Source: an uncultured Roseburia sp. (GTDB lineage Bacteria > Bacillota > Clostridia > Lachnospirales > Lachnospiraceae). Taken from it: DNA of 6,084 bases. Numbering within the stretch: position 1 is the first letter of the stretch; each line of letters opens with the position of its first letter. The stretch spans positions 1 to 6,084 of the forward strand of contig CAMGET010000096.1 in assembly GCA_946055175.1 (NCBI GenBank). The letters run 5' to 3'. Under the pieces are notes generated by a model. It did no database searches. It had not been told where the DNA came from and saw only the letters and a list, made by a program, of their open reading frames with translations. Below, piece after piece: positions 1 through 6,029 of the stretch. The translations under genes and the position numbers were made by a program.

Positions 1-450
1 CTCGATTTCACCGTCTCCGCAGAGTGCATACACACGGTAATCTTTCTTTTTGAGCTTTGCTCCCAATGCCATTCCCACTGCACAGGAAAGTCCCTGTCCT
101 AAGGAACCGGATGACATATCCACGCCCGGAATATGCTTCATATCCGGATGTCCCTGTAAATAGGAACCAAGCTTACGCAGTGTCTTTAAATCTTCCACCG
201 GAAAATATCCCCGGTTCGCAAGTGTAGCATAAAGTCCTGGTGCCGTGTGCCCTTTAGAGAGCACAAATCGGTCACGATCCGGATTTTTCGGTTCTTTTGG
301 ATCAATATGCATTTCTTCAAAATATAAATAGGTAAAAATATCTGCAGCAGAAAGGGAACCGCCCGGATGCCCGGCCTTTGCACTGTGCACAGCTTCTATA
401 ATTCCTTTTCGGACAGAAACTGCCGTTTTTTGTAATCTTAATTTATCCAT
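1..450 (-). CDS. Transketolase, N-terminal subunit (partial, C-terminal part beyond window edge)
   Basis: This is the thiamine-diphosphate-binding half of a split transketolase, a cytosolic enzyme that moves two-carbon ketol units between xylulose 5-phosphate and aldose phosphates. It starts MDKLRLQKTAVSVRKGI, and 150 codons are visible before the window edge. Family motifs I can read are GHPGGSLSAADI (residues 28-39), SKGHTAPGLYATL (66-78), SGSLGQGLS (114-122) and the start of the diphosphate/metal-binding motif GDGE (145-148). The short N-terminus and the GHPGGSLS/KGHTAP pattern match the roughly 270-280 residue N-terminal subunits of clostridia and archaea. The matching C-terminal subunit should therefore follow just outside the window. 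An AAGAGG-like ribosome binding site lies a few bases upstream. The gene follows the transaldolase after 23 bases and is probably co-transcribed. It would use the xylulose 5-phosphate made by the upstream kinase. The family call is secure; the split form is inferred. Confidence 0.93.
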   Translation of the reverse strand, partial: MDKLRLQKTAVSVRKGIIEAVHSAKAGHPGGSLSAADIFTYLYFEEMHIDPKEPKNPDRDRFVLSKGHTAPGLYATLANRGYFPVEDLKTLRKLGSYLQGHPDMKHIPGVDMSSGSLGQGLSCAVGMALGAKLKKKDYRVYALCGDGEIE

Positions 451-473
451 TTTTCCTCTTACCTTTGTCTCAA

Positions 474-1127
474 TTACTCACCAAATACAGCAATATAATC
501 CTTCTTAAACTTCTCAATTCCCGCATCGGTTAACGGATGTTTTGTCATCTGCTCGATTACCTTATAAGGAACGGTTGCAATATGTGCGCCTGCCAGTGCG
601 CAGTCTGTTACATGAATGGTATTGCGGACAGAAGCTGCGATAATCTGGGTCTCATATCCATAGATATCGAAAATCTCTGCGATGGTGCGAATCAAATCAA
701 TACCCGGCTGACTGATATCGTCGAGTCTTCCTAAGAACGGTGAAACATAGGTTGCACCGGCTTCTGCCGCAAGCAGTGCCTGATTTGCGGAAAATACCAA
801 AGTCACATTGGTCTTGATTCCTTCTTTTGCCAGAACCTTTACTGCCTTTAAGCCTTCAATGGTCATTGGGATTTTAACCACCATATTCGGATGAATGGCT
901 GCAATTTCACGTCCTTCGCGAATCATGTCCTCGGCAAGCTCTGTTGTTGCCTTTACTTCGCCGCTGATTGGGCCGTCTACGATAGAAGTAATCTCCTTGA
1001 TGACTTCGTTAAAATCACGTCCCTCTTTTGCGATTAAGGAAGGATTTGTGGTTACCCCACAAATCACTCCCATATCATTTGCTTTTTTAATTTCTTCTAC
1101 GTTTGCCGTGTCAATAAAAAATTTCAT
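474..1127 (-). CDS. tal: Small (FSA/TalC-type) transaldolase
   Basis: A 217-residue cytosolic TIM-barrel enzyme of the transaldolase/fructose-6-phosphate aldolase family. It transfers a dihydroxyacetone unit between sedoheptulose 7-phosphate and glyceraldehyde 3-phosphate. The length is typical of the short subfamily. The N-terminus [16 protein letters not shown], the [13 protein letters not shown] motif (24-36), the Schiff-base lysine Lys85 in [28 protein letters not shown] (106-125) and [11 protein letters not shown] (127-137) are all visible. Residue 131 is Phe, and the position matching Gln59 of E. coli FsaA is Glu57. In this family Tyr131 goes with aldolase activity and Phe with transaldolase activity, so I predict a true transaldolase rather than a fructose-6-phosphate aldolase. 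An AAAGGAG ribosome binding site (1136-1142) sits 8 bases before the ATG. It lies between the isomerase-like gene (43-base gap) and transketolase (23-base gap), completing a pentose phosphate set. Confidence 0.95.
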   Translation of the reverse strand: MKFFIDTANVEEIKKANDMGVICGVTTNPSLIAKEGRDFNEVIKEITSIVDGPISGEVKATTELAEDMIREGREIAAIHPNMVVKIPMTIEGLKAVKVLAKEGIKTNVTLVFSANQALLAAEAGATYVSPFLGRLDDISQPGIDLIRTIAEIFDIYGYETQIIAASVRNTIHVTDCALAGAHIATVPYKVIEQMTKHPLTDAGIEKFKKDYIAVFGE

Positions 1128-1170
1128 TTTATTTGCTCCTTTCTGTTGGTTTTATCCTATACTGTAATTT

Positions 1171-2655
1171 TTAATGAAAAGGATTTTCTGTCGGATACGG
1201 TAAAGATGCAGGCTGATTATAATTAATATCCTCCATCGGTACTCCGATATACTTAAATACTTCAAACAACGCTTTTCCATAATGTCCGAATGCTACTGCC
1301 CCATGATGCGGGTAGTTTTTCTGAATCAGCACATGACGGTAAAATCTTCCCATTTCCGGAATTGCAAATACACCGATGGAACCGAAGGAACGGGTTGCTA
1401 CCGGTAATACTTCACCCTGTGCTACATATGCTCTTAATTTTGCATCTGCTGTAGACTGTAATCGGAAGAAGGTAATCTCACCCGGCATAATATCACCTTC
1501 TAATGTTCCGTTTGTGACTTCTTTCGGAAGGCTTCTTGCCATAATCATCTGGTTACGCATTTCGCAGAATGCCAGCTTCTTAGAGCAGGTATTTCCGCAG
1601 TGGAAGCCCATAAAGGTATCGGTATGTTTGTAATCAAAGGTTCCTTCAATGGATTCTTTATACATATCCTTTGGCACGGAATTGTTGATATCCAATAAAG
1701 TTACGGCATCTTCGCTGACGCAGGTTCCGATAAATTCACTTAGCGCGCCATAAATATCTACTTCACAGGACACCGGAATTCCTTTTCCTGCCAGACGGCT
1801 GTTTACGTAGCATGGCACGAAACCAAACTGTGTTTGGAAAGCCGGCCAGCATTTTCCGGCGATAGCCACATATTTGCGATAGCCCCGATGCGCCTCAACC
1901 CAGTCTAATAACGTTAATTCATACTGTGCCAGTTTTTCTAGAATCTCCGGTTTTTTATTACCCTCTCCCAGTTCTGCTGCCATATCAGCCACAACAGAAG
2001 GAATTCTTTCGTCGCCTGCATGTTTATTGAAAGCTTCAAATAAATCCAGTTCTGAGTTTTCCTCAATTTCTACTCCCAAGTTATAAAGCTGTTTAATTGG
2101 AGCATTGCAAGCCAGGAAATTAAGTGGTCTTGGTCCAAAGCTGATAATCTTTAATTCAGATAAACCAATCACTGCTCTTGCAATTGGTAAAAAATCATGA
2201 ATCATGTCTGCGCAATCATCTGCGTCACCTACCGGATATTCTGGAATGTATGCATGAATGTTACGTAATTTTAAGTTGTAGCTTGCATTTAACATTCCGC
2301 AATAAGCATCGCCACGTCCCTGTACCAAGTCATTCTGTGATTCTTCTGCTGCCGCCACAAACATTTTTGGTCCTTCAAAATGCTTTGCAAGCAAAGTTTC
2401 TGAAATCTCCGGTCCGAAGTTTCCCAGATAAACGCAAAGCGCATTACATCCTGCTGCCTTGATGTCTTCTAATGCCTGCACCATATGTATTTCACTCTCT
2501 ACAATGCAAACAGGACATTCGTAAATATCTGTCTCGCTATATTTTTCAACATAAGCATCTACTAATGCTTTTCTACGATTCACAGATAATGACTCCGGGA
2601 AACAATCCCTACTTACTGCTACAATACCTACTTTTACTTTTGGAATATTATTCAT
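1171..2655 (-). CDS. L-fucose/L-arabinose isomerase family protein, probable aldopentose isomerase
   Basis: A 494-residue cytosolic protein of the FucI/AraA superfamily, metal-dependent enzymes that interconvert aldoses and ketoses. It is shorter than E. coli FucI (about 590 residues). The N-terminal Rossmann-like part begins KVKVGIVAVSRDCF (6-19), with a VYLGNFGPE segment at 75-83. The C-terminal catalytic region carries CEVDIYGALSEFIGT (297-311), TLLDINNS (319-326), GFHCGNT (350-356) and YPHHGAVAFGHYGKALFEV (448-466). By analogy with FucI (Glu, Asp and His metal ligands), Glu298, Asp322 and one of His450/451/458 are candidate ligands; this is my alignment by eye. Its place 18 bases after the DUF4867 gene, in an operon with xylulokinase, transaldolase and transketolase, suggests an aldopentose substrate whose ketose is D-xylulose, such as D-xylose or D-lyxose. 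D-arabinose or L-fucose, the usual FucI substrates, fit the kinase less well. An AAAGGTG-like ribosome binding site precedes ATG 2655. The family is certain; the substrate is open. Confidence 0.85.
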   Translation of the reverse strand: MNNIPKVKVGIVAVSRDCFPESLSVNRRKALVDAYVEKYSETDIYECPVCIVESEIHMVQALEDIKAAGCNALCVYLGNFGPEISETLLAKHFEGPKMFVAAAEESQNDLVQGRGDAYCGMLNASYNLKLRNIHAYIPEYPVGDADDCADMIHDFLPIARAVIGLSELKIISFGPRPLNFLACNAPIKQLYNLGVEIEENSELDLFEAFNKHAGDERIPSVVADMAAELGEGNKKPEILEKLAQYELTLLDWVEAHRGYRKYVAIAGKCWPAFQTQFGFVPCYVNSRLAGKGIPVSCEVDIYGALSEFIGTCVSEDAVTLLDINNSVPKDMYKESIEGTFDYKHTDTFMGFHCGNTCSKKLAFCEMRNQMIMARSLPKEVTNGTLEGDIMPGEITFFRLQSTADAKLRAYVAQGEVLPVATRSFGSIGVFAIPEMGRFYRHVLIQKNYPHHGAVAFGHYGKALFEVFKYIGVPMEDINYNQPASLPYPTENPFH

Positions 2656-2673
2656 TTAATTCACCTTTCCTTT

Positions 2674-3306
2674 CTATTCTTTTACACTTAAGTTTTTTCC
2701 TATCAATCCAATGTGCGTACCTTTCGGTAATTCACCTTCCGGATGACCAATCAGCCATTTATTTTTTGCAGTCAGCATCGCATCTTCATTAGAACCTAAT
2801 GCTTTGCTATGCTCTGCTTCAAGCTCGGTATTCGTACCTCTTGGTAAAATAATTGAAACCTGAAATCCCTCATCAGATGCCTGACATGGCGCATAATGTA
2901 AAGTTGTTGCGTATATCTCTACTGCCATTCCCGCCGGCAATAAGAATGCTTCTACCTTTTCTGTATCATAGGTAAAATCATCTGTGATATCAGCTTCTAA
3001 CCCAACCAGTAAAATTGCATCTGTTGCTGCTACATTAATTTCCGAACTTCTGTGATACTCTAAAGCATTCAGCATCACATTATGACCATTGCAGTAGCCT
3101 ACCTGAATTGGTAATTCCCCATAAAAGATATCCCTTATCTCTCTGGCTGCTTCCAACTCTTCCAGACTGTCTACGGATGCTTCATATACCACATTTTCCG
3201 GTACCGGAGTGTGTTTCATTGCTTCCACGAGCGCAGTAAAATCAATATTTTTGATTACTTTTCCGTACTTGCGAAAACGGGCATCTGTTACGCTATAAAT
3301 TGTCAT
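2674..3306 (-). CDS. DUF4867 family protein, cupin-like, function unknown
   Basis: A 210-residue protein that I recognise as the uncharacterised DUF4867 family. It has no signal peptide or membrane segment and should be cytosolic. The N-terminal third (about 1-65) is charged and looks helical. The middle resembles a cupin or ureidoglycolate-lyase-like beta barrel: a YCNGHNVMLNALEYHRSSEIN stretch spanning residues 71-91 with His85 and Glu89, then LLVGLEADI (99-107), then LLPAGMAVEIYATTLHYAPC (122-141) with His137. These resemble the two cupin metal motifs (H-x3-E, then P-x-G followed by His), so a metal-bound sugar-active site is plausible but unproven. The gene lies 27 bases after the xylulokinase stop and 18 bases before the isomerase-like start, so it is tightly embedded in the operon. 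AAGGAG lies 11 bases before ATG 3306, slightly far. It could be a sugar epimerase, mutarotase or partner of the isomerase; I do not assign a reaction. Confidence 0.85.
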   Translation of the reverse strand: MTIYSVTDARFRKYGKVIKNIDFTALVEAMKHTPVPENVVYEASVDSLEELEAAREIRDIFYGELPIQVGYCNGHNVMLNALEYHRSSEINVAATDAILLVGLEADITDDFTYDTEKVEAFLLPAGMAVEIYATTLHYAPCQASDEGFQVSIILPRGTNTELEAEHSKALGSNEDAMLTAKNKWLIGHPEGELPKGTHIGLIGKNLSVKE

Positions 3307-3333
3307 CGTTTTTTCTTCTCCTTTTCTTTCAGA

Positions 3334-4806
3334 TTATTCCGTCAGTACCTCAAACAAATCCTTACAGGCTGGATAAATCTGTTTGAACTTTGCATACTGC
3401 TTTTCATATTTTTCCACAAGTTCTGCTTCCGGCTTGATGGTATCCACAATCTCCACAATTTTTTCTGCAGCTGCTTCCACATTCTCATAAACGCCACAGG
3501 CAACTGCTGCTAAAATGGCTCCTCCCAGACCGGCACCTTCTTCTATCTTTAATACCTCTACTTCTACGTTTAAAATATTGGCAATCATCTTTTTCCATAG
3601 CGAACTCTTCGCACCGCCGCCGCAGATGCGGACTGTCTTAATCTGAATTCCCAGTTCTCTTGCGACCTCAAAGGAATCTCTTAGTGCAAATGCTACTCCT
3701 TCTAAAACTGCCTGTGTCATATCCGCTCTTGTGGTATCCATGGTCATACCGATAAAAGTTGCTCTGGCATTCGGATTGTTATGCGGAGACCGCTCGCCCA
3801 TCAGATATGGCAGATAAAACACCCTGTTCTCACCAAGCTTTTCGATTGCCTGCTGCTCGATTGCATAATCCTTGGTTTTAAGAATTTCATCCATCCACCA
3901 CTTATTGCAGGATGCCGCACTTAACATACAGCCCATCAAATGATAACCGCCATTCGCATCACAGAAAGAATGCAGTGCATTGTATTTATCAACCCCAAAT
4001 TCCTTCGTGCTAATAAATACAATTCCACTCGTTCCAAGTGAAATATTGCACTTGCCGTCGCCAACCGTACCTGTTGCGACTGCCGCTGCCGCATTGTCTC
4101 CGGCTCCTGCTGCCACCCTCACATTCGAAGGGATACCAAGTTCCTCTGCTATCTCCGGTAAAACTGTCCCCACACATTCATAACTTTCAAACAACTGTGG
4201 AAGAACTGATTCCTCTATTCCACAGATATCGCACATCTCTTTTGACCAGCAGCGATTTTTTACATCCAACAAAAGCATGCCGGACGCATCCGACACATCT
4301 GTGCAATGCACACCTGTCAATTTGTAAGCCACATAATCCTTCGGCAGCATGATTTTACTGATTCTGGCAAAGTTCTCCGGTTCATGCTTCTTTACCCACA
4401 AAATCTTCGGTGCAGTAAAGCCTGCAAAGGCAATATTTGCAGTATAGCCGGAAAGCTTCTTTTTTCCAATTACACTGTTTAAGTATTCGCATTCCTCGAT
4501 GGTACGTCCATCGTTCCACAAAATAGCCGGACGAATGACTTCATCTGTTTCATCCAGCATCACAAGTCCATGCATCTGTCCCCCAAAACTGATACCAGAC
4601 ACCTTTGACTTATCCACATCAGTCAACAGCTCTTTTAACCCTGCTATCACCTGTTCATACCAGTCTTTTGGATTCTGCTCGGACCATCCCGGATGTGGGA
4701 AATATAAGGGATACTCTTTCGATACGATATTTGCAATCGCACCGGTTTCTTCCATCAACACCAGTTTTACGGCTGATGTTCCTAAATCAATTCCTATGTA
4801 ATACAT
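3334..4806 (-). CDS. xylB: Xylulokinase (FGGY family carbohydrate kinase)
   Basis: Phosphorylates D-xylulose with ATP to D-xylulose 5-phosphate in the cytosol, committing the pentose to the pentose phosphate pathway. The protein is 490 residues, normal for XylB. The N-terminal FGGY domain opens with MYYIGIDLGTSAVKLVLM (phosphate-binding DLGTS, 7-11). GISFGGQMHGLVMLD (71-85), with the Met78-His79 pair typical of xylulokinases, WNDGRT (97-102) and LPKDYVAYKLTG (154-165) follow. AGAGDNAAAAV (233-243) carries the likely catalytic Asp237. The C-terminal domain has ISLGTSG (255-261), LPYLMGERSPHNNPNARA (332-349) and RICGGGAKSSLWKKMIAN (393-410). I chose ATG 4806 because a GGGGAGGG ribosome binding site (4811-4818) ends 4 bases before it and the family N-terminus begins there. 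The frame is open up to 4860, but those codons overlap the proposed promoter. It is the first gene of the operon and diverges from the LacI-type regulator. Confidence 0.95.
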   Translation of the reverse strand: MYYIGIDLGTSAVKLVLMEETGAIANIVSKEYPLYFPHPGWSEQNPKDWYEQVIAGLKELLTDVDKSKVSGISFGGQMHGLVMLDETDEVIRPAILWNDGRTIEECEYLNSVIGKKKLSGYTANIAFAGFTAPKILWVKKHEPENFARISKIMLPKDYVAYKLTGVHCTDVSDASGMLLLDVKNRCWSKEMCDICGIEESVLPQLFESYECVGTVLPEIAEELGIPSNVRVAAGAGDNAAAAVATGTVGDGKCNISLGTSGIVFISTKEFGVDKYNALHSFCDANGGYHLMGCMLSAASCNKWWMDEILKTKDYAIEQQAIEKLGENRVFYLPYLMGERSPHNNPNARATFIGMTMDTTRADMTQAVLEGVAFALRDSFEVARELGIQIKTVRICGGGAKSSLWKKMIANILNVEVEVLKIEEGAGLGGAILAAVACGVYENVEAAAEKIVEIVDTIKPEAELVEKYEKQYAKFKQIYPACKDLFEVLTE

Positions 4807-4810
4807 AGTT

Positions 4811-4818
4811 CCCTCCCC
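4811..4818 (-). promoter_or_regulatory. Ribosome binding site that fixes the xylulokinase start
   Basis: GGGGAGGG on the minus strand, ending 4 bases before ATG 4806. It lies within the longer open frame from 4860 and supports the downstream start, matching the MYYIGIDLGTS family N-terminus. Confidence 0.85.
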
Positions 4819-4843
4819 TTCTTTTACGCTTTCTTTATGTTTC

Positions 4844-4872
4844 ATTATAAGATTTTTCAAACTTAATTTAAA
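4844..4872 (-). promoter_or_regulatory. Predicted sigma-A-type promoter of the xylB operon
   Basis: Read on the minus strand, there is a perfect TATAAT -10 box (4849-4844) and a TTTAAA -35 box (4872-4867, 4 of 6 to TTGACA), separated by 17 bases. Transcription should start near 4837, giving a leader of about 30 bases to ATG 4806. The weak -35 and the overlapping CTTAA/TTAAG half-sites suggest regulation by the divergent repressor. Predicted by eye only. Confidence 0.65.
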
Positions 4873-4885
4873 TATGGGATTAAGT
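4861..4885. promoter_or_regulatory. Candidate operator 1: inverted repeat ACTTAAT-N11-ATTAAGT
   Basis: A perfect 7-base inverted repeat (4861-4867 and 4879-4885) with an 11-base spacer. It overlaps the -35 box of the xylB promoter, a position where a bound repressor would block polymerase. It has no central CG, unlike classical LacI-family operators. The assignment to the neighbouring regulator is inferred from position. Confidence 0.45.
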
Positions 4886-4886
4886 G

Positions 4887-4914
4887 AAATTAAGAAGATT
4901 TATTGACTTAATTT
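4887..4914. promoter_or_regulatory. Candidate operator 2: inverted repeat AAATTAAG-N12-CTTAATTT
   Basis: A perfect 8-base inverted repeat (4887-4894 and 4907-4914) with a 12-base spacer. Its right arm overlaps the -35 box of the regulator promoter. The arm ACTTAATTT at 4906-4914 repeats exactly the one at 4861-4869, 45 bases away. It may be paired with operator 1 in cooperative binding, or its right arm may belong instead to the short element at 4907-4921. Confidence 0.4.
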
Positions 4915-4931
4915 GCTTAAGAAACTAAAAT
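4903..4931 (+). promoter_or_regulatory. Predicted sigma-A-type promoter of the LacI-family regulator
   Basis: TTGACT (4903-4908, 5 of 6 to consensus) and TAAAAT (4926-4931, 5 of 6) are separated by exactly 17 bases. The expected start near 4938 gives a leader of about 26 bases to ATG 4965, and almost none to ATG 4941, which supports the downstream start. A CTTAA-N5-TTAAG element lies within the spacer and overlaps the -35 box, pointing to autoregulation. Confidence 0.7.
4907..4921. promoter_or_regulatory. Candidate operator 3: CTTAA-N5-TTAAG inside the regulator promoter
   Basis: A 5-base inverted repeat with a 5-base spacer, lying between the -35 and -10 boxes of the regulator promoter. Of the three candidates its size (15 bases) is closest to a normal LacI-family operator. 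Its left arm is shared with candidate operator 2. Confidence 0.4.
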
Positions 4932-4952
4932 AAAGCTGACATGAAATTTACT

Positions 4953-4958
4953 AAGGAG
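4953..4958 (+). promoter_or_regulatory. Ribosome binding site that fixes the regulator start
   Basis: AAGGAG, 6 bases before ATG 4965. It lies inside the longer open frame that begins at 4941, so that longer start would place a strong ribosome binding site within codons 5-6. It supports 4965 as the true start. Confidence 0.85.
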
Positions 4959-4964
4959 ATTATT

Positions 4965-6029
4965 ATGGGAATTACTGCAAAAGAACTGGCACAAAAACTG
5001 AATTTATCAGAGGCTGCCATCTCTATGGCTTTAAATAATAAACCCGGTGTCAGCACAAAAACTCGAAAAAAAATTATAGAAGAAGCAAAAAAATACGGGT
5101 ATGACTTTACCCGTATCAAAGAAAAAGAACTGCCATCGCAGGAACAGGGAACCATTTGTTTTATTGTATACCGTAAAAATGGAGCGTTAGTCCCAAACTC
5201 ACCTATTCTTACCCATGAGGATCATGGCTCTTCAATGCCGGATACGCCTTTTTTCTCTCAATTATCAGAAGGCATCAGTCTTTCCTGCAAAGAAAACCAT
5301 TATCGTTTTCATATTTCCTATCTTTATGAAGGAGATGACATCGCTCATCAGCTGCAGGAATTGTATCGGATTGGAACTTCAGGTCTCCTGTTGCTTGGAA
5401 CAGAAATGGAAAAACATGATCTCATTCCTTTTGCAAATTGCAACATTCCAATGGTACTTCTAGACAATTACTTTGAAGACCTGCAGATTAGTAGCGTTAT
5501 TACAAACAATATACAGGGCGGTTACTTAGCTACAAACCATCTTATTCGAAAAAGGCACGCACAACCCGGCTACCTCCGCTCCTCTTACCGCAGTACAAGT
5601 TTTGAAGAACGTGCCGATGGATTTTATAAAGCCATTCGGAGAAACGGCATGTCAACCTCCCGTTCGGTTGTCCACGACTTATCTCCAACCATAGATGGTG
5701 CTTATAGTGATATGAAAGAAGTATTGAGCCAGAACGTAAAGCCGCAGTTAGCCAACTGTTATTTTGCAGATAACGATTTGATCGCTGCCGGCGCTATCCG
5801 GGCTCTTACTGAAGCCGGTTATAAAATACCTGAAGACATCGCTATTGTAGGTTTTGATAATATGCCTCTTTGCACCTATATCACTCCTACTCTAACCACA
5901 ATTCATGTTCCAAAGCAATACATGGGTGAAATCGCAGTAAAACAACTTGTGGAAATGATAAGGAATCCAAGGATCAGCCCTGTAAAAATTGAAGTGGCTA
6001 CGTCCTTGAAGGAAAGGAAAAGTTGCTAA
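4965..6029 (+). CDS. LacI-family transcriptional regulator, probable pentose-responsive repressor
   Basis: A 354-residue DNA-binding repressor. The helix-turn-helix is MGITAKELAQKLNLSEAAIS onward (about 1-24), followed by NNKPGVSTKTRKKI (24-37). The periplasmic-binding-protein-like sensor domain runs from about 62 to the end. It shows PMVLLDN (162-168), VITNNIQGGYLATNHLI (178-194), FEERADGFYKAI (213-224), CYFADNDLIAAGAIRAL (265-281) and IPEDIAIVGFDNMPL (288-302). I chose ATG 4965 because TAAGGAG ends 6 bases upstream and family members start here; the in-frame ATG 4941 lies only about 10 bases past the -10 box. Two oddities: the usual hinge-helix pattern (N-x-x-A-R-x-L) after the HTH is absent, replaced by YDFTRIKEKELPSQEQ (46-61), and the recognition-helix specificity positions read Glu, Ala and Met. 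Divergence from the xylB operon and half-sites over both promoters suggest it controls both units. The effector (xylose, xylulose or another pentose) is unknown. Confidence 0.93.
   Translation: MGITAKELAQKLNLSEAAISMALNNKPGVSTKTRKKIIEEAKKYGYDFTRIKEKELPSQEQGTICFIVYRKNGALVPNSPILTHEDHGSSMPDTPFFSQLSEGISLSCKENHYRFHISYLYEGDDIAHQLQELYRIGTSGLLLLGTEMEKHDLIPFANCNIPMVLLDNYFEDLQISSVITNNIQGGYLATNHLIRKRHAQPGYLRSSYRSTSFEERADGFYKAIRRNGMSTSRSVVHDLSPTIDGAYSDMKEVLSQNVKPQLANCYFADNDLIAAGAIRALTEAGYKIPEDIAIVGFDNMPLCTYITPTLTTIHVPKQYMGEIAVKQLVEMIRNPRISPVKIEVATSLKERKSC

Noticed and set aside
186..383. A 65-codon minus-strand open frame
   Set aside because: It lies entirely within the transketolase gene in another frame and has no family motifs or ribosome binding site; the transketolase frame is clearly the real one.
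1128..1170. Possible internal promoter or terminator between the isomerase and transaldolase genes
   Set aside because: The 43-base gap holds a good ribosome binding site, but I find no convincing -35/-10 pair and no hairpin with a T run.
2686..2693. ACTTAAGT, a perfect 8-base palindrome resembling the operator half-sites
   Set aside because: It is a single copy within the last codons of the DUF4867 gene, with no promoter nearby, and such AT-rich palindromes occur by chance.
2178..2792. Plus-strand open frames opposite the isomerase and DUF4867 genes
   Set aside because: They are antisense shadows of well-conserved genes, with low-complexity composition and no credible start region.
4925..5155. 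A minus-strand frame opposite the regulator N-terminus
   Set aside because: It overlaps the conserved helix-turn-helix coding region and the regulator promoter; its hydrophobic look comes from reading A-rich codons in reverse.
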